Source of the DNA: Lysobacterales bacterium
Lineage (GTDB): Bacteria > Pseudomonadota > Gammaproteobacteria > Xanthomonadales > SZUA-5
Direction: 5' to 3'
Assembly: GCA_024710675.1 (NCBI GenBank)
Contig: JANJUH010000428.1
Coordinates: 1-17,900 of the forward strand
Length of the DNA: 17,900 nucleotides
Made by a program: the position numbers and the translations under genes
Notes under the pieces: generated by a model
Database searches by the model: none
What the model was told of the DNA's origin: nothing
Seen by the model: the letters and a program-made list of their open reading frames with translations, nothing else
In this document: positions 7,980-15,016 of the stretch, one piece after another
Numbering within the stretch: position 1 is the first letter of the stretch
How the letters are laid out: each line of letters begins with the position of its first letter

Positions 7980-8774
7980 TCACACCGCGATCGGCGCCTT
8001 GATGGCCGGATGCGGGTCGTAACCCTCGATGCGGATGTGCTCGAAACGGAAGTCGCCAAGCTCGCGCACGGAGGGATCGAGCAGCAGTCGCGGCAAGGGG
8101 CGGATGTCGCGGCTCAGCTGCAGGCGCGCCTGCTCGAGGTGGTTGAGATACAGGTGCGCGTCGCCCAGCGTGTGCACGAAGTCGCCCGGAACCAGATCGC
8201 AAACCTGCGCGACCATCGCGGTCAGCAGCGCGTAAGAGGCGATGTTGAAGGGCACGCCGAGGAAGACATCGGCGCTGCGCTGGTAAAGCTGGCAGGACAG
8301 CCTTCCGTCGGCAACATAGAACTGGAACAGGGCGTGGCAGGGCGCCAGCGCCATCTTCGGCAGATCGGCCGGGTTCCAGGCACTGACGATGTGCCGGCGC
8401 GAGTCCGGATTGCGACGGATCCCGTCGATGACCTCGGCGAGCTGGTCGATGCGCCGGCCATCCGGCGCCTCCCAGGCCCGCCACTGGCGGCCGTAGACCG
8501 GGCCAAGGTCACCGTTGGCGTCGGCCCACTCGTCCCAGATCGTCACCCCGTGCTCGTGCAGGTACTCGAGCCGGGTGTCGCCGCGGATGAACCACAGCAG
8601 CTCGTGGATGATCGACTTCAGGTGCAGCTTCTTCGTCGTCACCAGCGGAAAGCCTTCCGCGAGGTCGAAGCGCATCTGCCAGCCGAAGACCGAGCGCGTG
8701 CCGGTGCCGGTGCGGTCGGACTTGAGCGCCCCCTTGTCGAGGATGTGGCTGAGCAGATCGTGGTAGGCCTGCAT
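7980..8774 (-). CDS. thyA: Thymidylate synthase
   Basis: The 264-residue protein, exactly the length of E. coli ThyA, methylates dUMP to dTMP using methylene-tetrahydrofolate in the cytosol. Visible motifs are DRTGTGTRSVFG (20-31), LLWFIRGDT (59-67), IWDEWA, and GPVYGRQWRAW (91-101). The catalytic Cys is Cys146 in LAPCHALFQFYV, at the same number as in E. coli. RSADVFLGVPFNIASYA and the C-terminal IEGYDPHPAIKAPIAV complete the active site. I chose ATG 8774 for the exact N-terminal match. The frame is open to 9041, but that extension is not family-like. No clear Shine-Dalgarno is seen (CCTCTCTCGCCC precedes the ATG). The lgt gene, a frequent upstream partner of thyA, is absent. The gene converges on amylase and diverges from the EF-G-like gene. 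Confidence 0.96.
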   Translation of the reverse strand: MQAYHDLLSHILDKGALKSDRTGTGTRSVFGWQMRFDLAEGFPLVTTKKLHLKSIIHELLWFIRGDTRLEYLHEHGVTIWDEWADANGDLGPVYGRQWRAWEAPDGRRIDQLAEVIDGIRRNPDSRRHIVSAWNPADLPKMALAPCHALFQFYVADGRLSCQLYQRSADVFLGVPFNIASYALLTAMVAQVCDLVPGDFVHTLGDAHLYLNHLEQARLQLSRDIRPLPRLLLDPSVRELGDFRFEHIRIEGYDPHPAIKAPIAV

Positions 8775-8853
8775 GGGCGAGAGAGGCTTCGGCAAGGATT
8801 CCGAAGTCTTGCAGGGTGCGGCCGGTCTGGAAAGGATCCGGGGTGCCAGAAGC

Positions 8854-8880
8854 GGGGCTAGGGGCTGGGGGCTGGGGCGT
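8854..8880. repeat. GGGG heptamer repeat between thyA and the EF-G-like gene
   Basis: GGGGCTA, GGGGCTG, GGGGCTG and a partial GGGCGT follow with a strict 7-nt period. Four G-tracts with 3-4 nt loops match a G-quadruplex motif on the plus strand. It lies about 80 bp upstream of the thyA start and 180 bp upstream of the EF-G-like start. Confidence 0.7.
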
Positions 8881-8960
8881 GTGCGCTGGAGCCCGCGGCC
8901 AAGCCGGAACCCGAACGCCGGCGCCCAGGTGCCGCGATGGGGCCTTCGGAAACACTCCCC

Positions 8961-8989
8961 TTGGCGCGCGCATCCGGCGGGCGTAGTGT
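8961..8989 (+). promoter_or_regulatory. Candidate sigma70-type promoter for the EF-G-like gene
   Basis: TTGGCG (8961-8966) and TAGTGT (8984-8989) are separated by exactly 17 bp and end 69 bp before the ATG at 9059. Each hexamer matches the consensus at only part of its bases. Confidence 0.4.
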
Positions 8990-9058
8990 CGGTGAAGTCA
9001 AGGTCAAACAACCTGCGCCGCTCCGGCCGGGGCGGCCCCATCCTAGGGGAGGACTCCG

Positions 9059-11110
9059 ATGCCCAGTTACACCACCGCCCAGATCCGCAATGTCGCGCTC
9101 GTGGGCCATTCCAGTGCCGGCAAGACCAGCCTGTTCGAGGCCCTGCTGCATGCCGGCGGCGCGATCAACGTGCAGGGCAGCGTGGAGCGTGGCAACACGG
9201 TCTCCGATTTCGACCCGATGGAGCGCGAGCGCCAGCACTCGCTGAACAGCGCGATCGCCTCGATCGACCACGCCGGCATCCACGTCAACCTGATCGACAC
9301 CCCCGGCTACCCGGATTTCCGTGGCCCCACGCTGTCGGCCCTGGCCGCGGTCGAGACCTGTGCCGTGGTGGTCAATGCAGCCGCCGGCATCGAGTACTCG
9401 ACGGTCCGGATGATGGAGTACGCCAAGGCCAGGCGCCTTTGCCGGCTGCTGATCATCAACAAGATCGACCACAGCGAGGCCGAGCTCGAGTTGCTGGTCG
9501 AACAGTTGCGTGAGGCCTTCGGCAGCGAATGCCTGCCGATCAACCTGCCGGCCAAGGGACGCGAGGGCGTGGTCGACTGCTTCTTCAATCCAGCGGGCGA
9601 GTCGGACTTCGGCTCGGTGGCGGAGGCCCACCAGCGAATCATCGACCAGGTCGTCGAGATCAACGAGGACGTGATGGGGCATTACCTCGAGGAAGGTGAG
9701 GAAGGCCTGTCCGGCGAGGAGTTGCACGATGCCTTCGAGCAGTGCCTGCGCGAAGGACACCTGGTGCCGATCTGCTTCGTCTCGGCGCGCAGCGGCGCCG
9801 GCGTGAAGGAGCTGCTGGACCTGTTCGAGCAACTGATGCCTAACCCCTCCGAAGCCAACCCGCCGCTCTTCGTCAAGGGCAGCGGCAGTGAGGCCGAGCC
9901 CTTCGTGACCTCGCCGGACGCGGACAAGCATGTGGTCGCCGACGTATTCAAGATCATCAACGACCCCTTCGTCGGCAAGCTCTCGGTATTCCGCATCTAC
10001 CAGGGCACCGTGCGCCGTGACACCCAACTCTACGTCGATGACGGCAAGAAGCCCTTCAAGGTGGGCCACCTGTTCAAGCTGAAGGGCAAGGACCACGTCG
10101 AGATCGAGGATGCGGTGCCGGGCGACATCGCCGCGGTGGCCAAGGTCGAGGAGATCCACTTCGACGCGGTGCTGCACGACAGCCACGACGAGGACCAGAT
10201 CCACCTCAAGCCGATCAGCTTCCCGAACCCGATGTTCGGCCTGGCCATCGAGCCCGCCACGCGCGGCCAGGAACAGAAGCTCGGCATCGCGCTGCACAAG
10301 CTCTGCGAGGAAGATCCGTGCCTGAAGCTCGAGCACCACAAGGAGCTCAACGAGACCGTGTTGCGCGGCTTGGGTGACCTGCATGTGCGGGTCACGCTGG
10401 ATCGGCTGAAGGAGCGCTACGGTGTCGAGGTCGTGACCCGCCCGCCGCGCATCGCCTACCGCGAGACGATTTCGGCGCAGGCCGACGGTCACCACCGCCA
10501 CAAGAAGCAGACCGGCGGCGCCGGCCAGTTCGGCGAGGTCTTCCTGCGCGTCGAGCCGCTGGCGCGCGGCGCCGGCTTCGAGTTTGTGGATGAGGTCAAG
10601 GGCGGCACCATTCCCGGCCAGTTCCTCCCGGCGATCGAGAAGGGCGTCCGCCAGGTGCTCGAATCGGGCGCGATCGCGGGCTACGTGATGCAGGACATCC
10701 GCGTGGCGGTCTACGACGGCAAGCACCACCCGGTGGACTCGAAGGAAGTGGCCTTCACCACCGCCGGCAAGAAGGCCTTCCTCGACGCCATCGCCAAGGC
10801 CCGACCGCTGGTCCTCGAACCTATCGTCAACCTCGATGTGACGGTGCCCGACGAGTTCATGGGCGACATCACCGGCGGCCTCGCCACCAAGCGCGGCCGC
10901 ATCAACGGCACCGATACCGCGCGCGGCGGCGAGCTGATCGTCAAGGCCCAGGTGCCGCTGGCGGAGATCGGTGACTACTCCAACGAGCTCAAGGCCATCA
11001 GCGGCGGCCGTGGCCGCTACAGCATCGAGTTCAGCCACTACGAAGCGGTACCGGGCAACGTCCAGAAGCAGCTGATGGAGGCCTACAAGCCGAGGCACGA
11101 GGAAGACTGA
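9059..11110 (+). CDS. Elongation factor G-like translational GTPase (EF-G paralogue)
   Basis: The 683-residue protein has the EF-G order of a GTPase domain, domain II, and domains III-V. The G domain shows G1 GHSSAGKT (16-23), G3 DTPGYPD (80-86) and G4 NKID (134-137). Domain IV has HKKQTGGAGQFGEV and domain V ends LKAISGGRGRYSIEFSHYEAVP. It differs from canonical EF-G (GHIDAGKT, DTPGHVD). The His after DTPG, which is catalytic in EF-G, is Tyr84, and the usual ERGITI of switch I reads EREROHSL-like, actually ERERQHSL (55-62). It is therefore a member of the divergent EF-G-like group, not the main fusA. No str operon neighbours (rpsL, rpsG, tuf) are present. AGGGGAGGA about 5 nt before the ATG is a strong ribosome site. 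Its role could be special translocation, recycling or stress; I cannot tell. Confidence 0.88.
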   Translation: MPSYTTAQIRNVALVGHSSAGKTSLFEALLHAGGAINVQGSVERGNTVSDFDPMERERQHSLNSAIASIDHAGIHVNLIDTPGYPDFRGPTLSALAAVETCAVVVNAAAGIEYSTVRMMEYAKARRLCRLLIINKIDHSEAELELLVEQLREAFGSECLPINLPAKGREGVVDCFFNPAGESDFGSVAEAHQRIIDQVVEINEDVMGHYLEEGEEGLSGEELHDAFEQCLREGHLVPICFVSARSGAGVKELLDLFEQLMPNPSEANPPLFVKGSGSEAEPFVTSPDADKHVVADVFKIINDPFVGKLSVFRIYQGTVRRDTQLYVDDGKKPFKVGHLFKLKGKDHVEIEDAVPGDIAAVAKVEEIHFDAVLHDSHDEDQIHLKPISFPNPMFGLAIEPATRGQEQKLGIALHKLCEEDPCLKLEHHKELNETVLRGLGDLHVRVTLDRLKERYGVEVVTRPPRIAYRETISAQADGHHRHKKQTGGAGQFGEVFLRVEPLARGAGFEFVDEVKGGTIPGQFLPAIEKGVRQVLESGAIAGYVMQDIRVAVYDGKHHPVDSKEVAFTTAGKKAFLDAIAKARPLVLEPIVNLDVTVPDEFMGDITGGLATKRGRINGTDTARGGELIVKAQVPLAEIGDYSNELKAISGGRGRYSIEFSHYEAVPGNVQKQLMEAYKPRHEED

Positions 11111-11111
11111 C

Positions 11112-11161
11112 GGGTTCGGGACCCGGGACCCGGGACTCGGGACTCGGGACTCGGGACTCGG
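11112..11161. repeat. GGGACTC/GGGACCC heptamer array
   Basis: Directly after the EF-G-like stop, GGGTTC is followed by two GGGACCC and four GGGACTC units, in exact 7-nt steps to 11159, then a partial GG. Seven G3 tracts with 4-nt loops fit a plus-strand G-quadruplex motif. Similar heptamers are, as I recall, common between genes of Xanthomonadales. Confidence 0.85.
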
Positions 11162-11194
11162 AAGCGTCAGCACCTCATCGCTCCGTGTCCATGC

Positions 11195-11282
11195 TCGTCA
11201 TCCCGGCGCGGGCCGGGATCCAGAATGATCTTGCGCCAGAACGAGAAGCAGCACTGGATTCCGGCCTGCGCCGGAATGACGA
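11195..11282. repeat. REP-like inverted doublet, family C
   Basis: The left 29-nt unit (11195-11223) begins TCGTCATCCCGGC and the right unit (11254-11282) ends GCCGGAATGACGA; they are inverted copies. Inner stems are ATCCCGGC/GCCGGGAT on the left and ATTCCGGC/GCCGGAAT when the right unit is read inverted. This C-G to T-A change on both arms keeps the pairing. Elements of the form GTCATTCCGG...CCGGAATCCAG are widespread in Proteobacteria. Confidence 0.8.
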
Positions 11283-11330
11283 GAACCAGGCCTTCTGCCA
11301 CTCACCACCCACCACTGACCGCTTCTCCCC

Positions 11331-12476
11331 ATGAAACGCGAACGCATCATCGAATTCGTCGGCGCCAGCGAGGAGGAGGCGGCCTGGTTGCGCCTGATGG
11401 TGCGGCGACTGGCGGTCCAGCTCGTCGATCGCTGGCGGATGCGGCGTGACGACGATGCGGCCGTCGACCTGCTGGTGGTGGCCGACAATGGCGAGGACGG
11501 GCTGCCGCGCCCAGATGCCAGCCGGCGGGTACGGCTGGTGGATCCGGCCTTCGGACCGAAGGGGATGGAGGTCCTCGCGTGGCCGCCGGCGGCCGAGCGG
11601 CTGGTGCAATTGCTGAATCTCGCCGGGGTGACGCCGGCATCGGAACCGCCTGCGCAGTCGGCGACGATTCGCCACGACATCTACGACGAGCTGTTCGAGT
11701 CCGAACCGGCGGAACACTGGAAATCGGGCGATCACCTGCTCGCTGCCGACGCCGACTGGACGCCTCCGCCGACGCCGGGCGCCGACCTGATCCACGAGGC
11801 CGAGGCCTTCTTCCGGCGTGACGACCGCACGGAACTGACGGAAGCCCTGAAGTCGATCAGGCTGCCGGAGGATCTCGAGATCGAAGCCACCGCTGGCAAG
11901 ACCGAGCATGGCATCGCGCGCAAGGACCGTCGCGGCCAGATCGATCCGAAACTGGCCGGCACCCTCAGCACATTGACGCGCGAAGAAGCCGAGGCGAGTC
12001 ACCCGCTGGCGACCTACCTGACCGGCCGCCTGCTGCCGGGTCCTTCGCGTATCGAGCTTGGCGAAGTCGCGCTGGTGCTCGATCCGCGCAACCGGCAGTT
12101 CTACGCCCGTGGCGCGCTGTCGACGCTGGAAGAGGCCTGCCGGCGGCGCCTGCGTCGCGGCAACTGGCGGACGTTGACGACAGCCGACTTCGAGGCCTTG
12201 CGCCAGCAGTTGAAGCCCCGTCCCTACTCGACGCTGTCATGGCTTTGTGCCTACCTCGAGCCCGATGTCGGCGCCGAACTCGAGGAGCACAGCCGCTACC
12301 GGGTCCTGCAGACCATCGAGCTCGGCATCGAATACGCACCCGCCGAGCGCGTGGCCGCCGTGCTCGCCGGCGGTTGCACGCTCGCAGAGGCCGCCGCCGC
12401 CGCCCGCGTCAGCCTGCCCGAAGCGCGCCGGGTCGCCGGTGCACTGGATGCCATCGGCGCCTTGCTGCCGGATTGA
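11331..12476 (+). CDS. Uncharacterised protein, 381 residues, possible pseudo-receiver N-terminus
   Basis: I do not recognise this protein. It has no signal peptide or membrane segment, so it is probably cytosolic. Residues 1-100 alternate hydrophobic strands and helices (RIIEFVGAS, VDLLVVADN, RRVRLVD) and end MEVLAWPPAAERLVQLLNLAG. This resembles the last strand and helix of response-regulator receiver domains, but the acidic pocket and the usual Lys are not evident. A charged, low-conservation-looking linker follows (about 105-225). Residues about 228-330 form a second domain with ELGEVALVLDPRNRQFYARG and LRRGNWRTLTTADFEALRQQ. The last 45 residues (YAPAERVAAVLAGGCTLAEAAAAARVSLPEARRVAGALDAIGALLPD region) look like a small helix-turn-helix or winged-helix unit. 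No clear Shine-Dalgarno precedes the ATG. Continuous high-GC codon use across 1146 bp supports a real gene. Confidence 0.8.
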   Translation: MKRERIIEFVGASEEEAAWLRLMVRRLAVQLVDRWRMRRDDDAAVDLLVVADNGEDGLPRPDASRRVRLVDPAFGPKGMEVLAWPPAAERLVQLLNLAGVTPASEPPAQSATIRHDIYDELFESEPAEHWKSGDHLLAADADWTPPPTPGADLIHEAEAFFRRDDRTELTEALKSIRLPEDLEIEATAGKTEHGIARKDRRGQIDPKLAGTLSTLTREEAEASHPLATYLTGRLLPGPSRIELGEVALVLDPRNRQFYARGALSTLEEACRRRLRRGNWRTLTTADFEALRQQLKPRPYSTLSWLCAYLEPDVGAELEEHSRYRVLQTIELGIEYAPAERVAAVLAGGCTLAEAAAAARVSLPEARRVAGALDAIGALLPD

Positions 12477-12509
12477 AGCAAGCGCACGGGTGATCGAGGC
12501 TCGCGCCCG

Positions 12510-12589
12510 TGGGTCCGGCTTGAGCCGGACGCTCTCCATCCGACTCGCCGAAAGTCCACAAGAGCGTCGGGATGAATCCCAGCCCACGT
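12510..12589. repeat. REP-like inverted doublet, family B
   Basis: The left unit has a GTGGG head and the palindrome GTCCGGCTTGAGCCGGAC (7-bp stem, TTGA loop), followed by GCTCTCC. The right unit, read inverted, begins GTGGGCTGGGATTCATCCCG and ends GACGCTCT. Both match the units at 7840 and 7924 in head, loop and tail while the stems differ. It fills the gap between the unknown gene and the convergent receptor gene, where it may serve as a bidirectional end. Confidence 0.75.
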
Positions 12590-12596
12590 GATGCAT

Positions 12597-14669
12597 TCAG
12601 AACCCGTATTCGATCCCCAGCCACCAGCGACGCCCCGGCCCGGGCTCGTAATAGCGCTGCTGGCCCTCGTTGACGATCAGGGCACTCGAGTAGTCGCGAT
12701 CGAAGAGATTGTCGATGCGCGCAGTCAAGGCCATGCGAGCGCCCACGCGATGGACCAAGCGGGCGTTCACGAGCGCGTTGCCGGGCACCTGGTCGCCGTT
12801 ACGGTCGCTCGCCGGCGTCGACGAGAATGCCTGCACTTCCAAAGCAGCCGACCACGCCCGCTCCGGGCGCCATTCGAGCGCCAGACGCCCGGACAGTTCG
12901 GGCACGCCGGGAATGGCCGTCCCAGCCTGGACGACAGTCACCGGCTGCGGGCACGGCTGCCGCGGGCAGGTGCGCACCGGGTCGCGATAGCGCGCGTCGA
13001 TCCAGCTCGCCGTGCCCAGCAGGGTCCAGTCCGGCAAAGGTCGCCAGCGCCAGCTGGCTTCCAGTCCCTCGCGCTCGGTCGCCCCGGCATTGCGGAAACG
13101 CGTGCGTCCTCCGGAAGCCGAATCGACGACGATCTCGTCCTCGACGCGGATCAGGAAGGCGGTCAGGTCGAAGGTGGACGGCCCACTTGCGGCGCGAATC
13201 CCCAGCTCCACCTGGCGCGAGCGCGCCGGTTCCAGGTCCGGGTTGAAACCCCCCTCGCCGTCCGCCCGATAGGCCAACTCGGCCAGCGTCGGCAGTTCCT
13301 GGCCCTTGCCGGCGGCACCGTGCCACTCCAAGCCCGGTCGCAGGCGGTAAGAGAAACCCAGCACCGGCAGCACGGCCTCGTGGTCGAAGCGCCCGCTGTC
13401 GTCCGGATTGCCGGGCCGGATGTAGCGATCCTCGCTCTCGTAGTGCGCCCAAGAGCGCCGCACGCCGGCCGACAGGCGCAGCTCGGGCACGGGATCGAGA
13501 TCGGCGCGCAACATGAAATCACGCGTCCAGCCGAAGTTGCGTTCGTCACGGCGCAAGGCACCGCGCACGCCGAGGCGCGCGCCGACGAAGTTCTCGAAGC
13601 CGAGGCGGTCCTCGTCGACGCGCTCGTGGCGCAGATAGGCGCTCCATTCGAGGTCCATACCGGCCAGCGTGCCACGGCGGGCCATCGTGACCGACGCGCC
13701 GCCGTAGCTGCGATCGAGGTCGACGACGCCACCGCCACTGCTGGGCAGCGCCTGTGCCGCGGGCGGCACCGAGAGGTACTGCTCGACGGCACGGGTGCCG
13801 GTGTAGGCGGCGAGGTCCAGCGTGGTCTCGTCGAACTCGAAGCGCTGGCGGGCGCCGGCCTGGTACTGCGAACTGCGCTTGCGGGTGTCGAAAGCCAGCG
13901 CCGACGGACTGGCAGCCCCCGGATCGAGGAGGAACTGCTCCCTCGTCAGGCCCTGGGGATCCTCGGCAAAGGGCTGGTCGAAAGCGTGCGCGACGAGAGT
14001 CAATTGACCGATCTCGCCGGTATCCATCGTCAGCCGTGCGCTGCCCAAGGTGCGTTCGGCCGCACTCTGCGCGCGCGCGCCGTCGCTGCGGGCCCGTTGG
14101 CCCTGCACCAGCAGGCCGATCTCCTCGCCCGCCGCCATGGTCGCGCCCACCTGCCACTGCGAGTCGCTGCCGGCGGCGGCGGAGACGCGTCCGCGGGCGC
14201 CACCGGGCGCCGGACCCTCGACAGCCAGGTAGGCGCCACCATTGCCGTAGAGCGCCGCGAACGGCCCGCGGATCAGCGTCAGCGTGCCGCCGCGGGACAC
14301 ATCGAAGTGGCTGATCTGGCTTTGGCCGTCGGCGGCCGTGGCCGGGATCCCGTCGTACTCGATGCGCAGCCCACGCACACCGAAGGGCGAACGCGCACCG
14401 AAGCCGCGCACATTCACCTGCGCGTCCTGCGCCTCGTTGAAGCGCGGCCGGGCGACGAAGCCCGGCAATTCCGACAGCGCCTCGGTCAGGTCGAGCGCCC
14501 GGCGCCCTTCGCGCCAGCGATCGAGATCCAGCTCGACCGCCGCATCGCTACGCGTCTCGCGGCGTTCGCGCGTCTCCACGGCCGGCAGGCGCGCGGCCTC
14601 GCAATCCGCCTGGTCGGGCGGACAGTCGGGCGGCAGCGCCAGCCACAAGGGCAGGAGCAAGGGCACCAT
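12597..14669 (-). CDS. pqqU: TonB-dependent outer-membrane receptor, YncD/PqqU-like (pyrroloquinoline quinone uptake)
   Basis: The 690-residue protein matches E. coli YncD/PqqU (about 700) along its whole length. That receptor imports the redox cofactor PQQ through the outer membrane with TonB energy. The plug has DAQVNVRGFGARSPFGVRGL and YDGIPATAADGQSQ, then RGPFAALYGN. Barrel segments typical of the family are LRRDERNFGWTRD, PGNPDDSGRF, LAYRADGEGGFN, EIVVDSASGGRTRFRNAG, and IVNEGQQRYYEPGPGR near the end. The last residue is Phe, as usual for barrels. Cys568 and Cys573 correspond to a Cys pair of YncD. The start is fixed: an in-frame TAG lies four codons before ATG 14669. The signal peptide is odd, with no basic residue and only a short hydrophobic run (LLLPLWLAL). 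The gene is 35 bp downstream of a rubredoxin gene. Substrate is inferred from similarity only. Confidence 0.88.
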   Translation of the reverse strand: MVPLLLPLWLALPPDCPPDQADCEAARLPAVETRERRETRSDAAVELDLDRWREGRRALDLTEALSELPGFVARPRFNEAQDAQVNVRGFGARSPFGVRGLRIEYDGIPATAADGQSQISHFDVSRGGTLTLIRGPFAALYGNGGAYLAVEGPAPGGARGRVSAAAGSDSQWQVGATMAAGEEIGLLVQGQRARSDGARAQSAAERTLGSARLTMDTGEIGQLTLVAHAFDQPFAEDPQGLTREQFLLDPGAASPSALAFDTRKRSSQYQAGARQRFEFDETTLDLAAYTGTRAVEQYLSVPPAAQALPSSGGGVVDLDRSYGGASVTMARRGTLAGMDLEWSAYLRHERVDEDRLGFENFVGARLGVRGALRRDERNFGWTRDFMLRADLDPVPELRLSAGVRRSWAHYESEDRYIRPGNPDDSGRFDHEAVLPVLGFSYRLRPGLEWHGAAGKGQELPTLAELAYRADGEGGFNPDLEPARSRQVELGIRAASGPSTFDLTAFLIRVEDEIVVDSASGGRTRFRNAGATEREGLEASWRWRPLPDWTLLGTASWIDARYRDPVRTCPRQPCPQPVTVVQAGTAIPGVPELSGRLALEWRPERAWSAALEVQAFSSTPASDRNGDQVPGNALVNARLVHRVGARMALTARIDNLFDRDYSSALIVNEGQQRYYEPGPGRRWWLGIEYGF

Positions 14670-14704
14670 GGCGATGTCGACCTAGCCGCGCCAGCCGAGG
14701 CTGC

Positions 14705-14905
14705 TCACACCTCGACCATGTCGAAATCGGCCTTGGTCACGCCGCATTCCGGACAGGTCCACCAATCCGGCACGTCTTCCCAGCGCGTGCCGGGGGCGAT
14801 GCCGTCCTGCGGGAAACCTGCCGCCTCGTCATAGATCCAGCCACACACGACGCACACCCAGGTGCGCCATGGACCACGCCCGTCGCTCGGTTCGCTGCTG
14901 CTCAT
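14705..14905 (-). CDS. Rubredoxin
   Basis: This 66-residue protein is a one-iron electron carrier of the cytosol. The two metal-binding knuckles are CVVCGWIYDEAAG (first Cys at about residue 18) and CPECGVTKADFD near the C-terminus, with the usual GIAPGTRWEDVPDWWTCP between them. About 16 extra residues (MSSSEPSDGRGPWRTW) precede the core, somewhat more than in the shortest rubredoxins. I chose ATG 14905, with AGGAAAGG about 6 nt upstream. The open frame before it, antisense to thiE, is not rubredoxin. It is divergent from thiE, a neighbourhood I recall from Pseudomonas and Xanthomonas relatives. Whether it works with an alkane hydroxylase or an oxygen-defence reductase cannot be told; no partner is present. 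Confidence 0.95.
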   Translation of the reverse strand: MSSSEPSDGRGPWRTWVCVVCGWIYDEAAGFPQDGIAPGTRWEDVPDWWTCPECGVTKADFDMVEV

Positions 14906-15016
14906 GAAGGCCTTTCCTGTCAACAAAGCGCGGGATGCTAGCGGAGTGCAGGCGTCACGGCAGGTGAAGCCCGGCATGCGATCATCAGCGGCTGTGCAAA
15001 CCCTGCAGACTCTGCG

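Noticed and set aside
8858..11173. A 771-codon minus-strand open frame starting in the heptamer array
   Set aside because: It is antisense to the EF-G-like gene. Its SPESRVPSPGSRVP start is only a translation of the repeat.
6331..14669. A starch-utilisation locus made of the amylase and the TonB receptor
   Set aside because: They are almost 5 kb apart on opposite strands with housekeeping genes between, and the receptor resembles the PQQ transporter, not a maltodextrin receptor.
12588..14834. A 748-codon plus-strand open frame
   Set aside because: It is the antisense shadow of the YncD/PqqU-like receptor, which has whole-length family similarity.
14906..15016. TPP riboswitch before thiE
   Set aside because: No THI-box core such as CTGAGA is present in the 111-bp gap.
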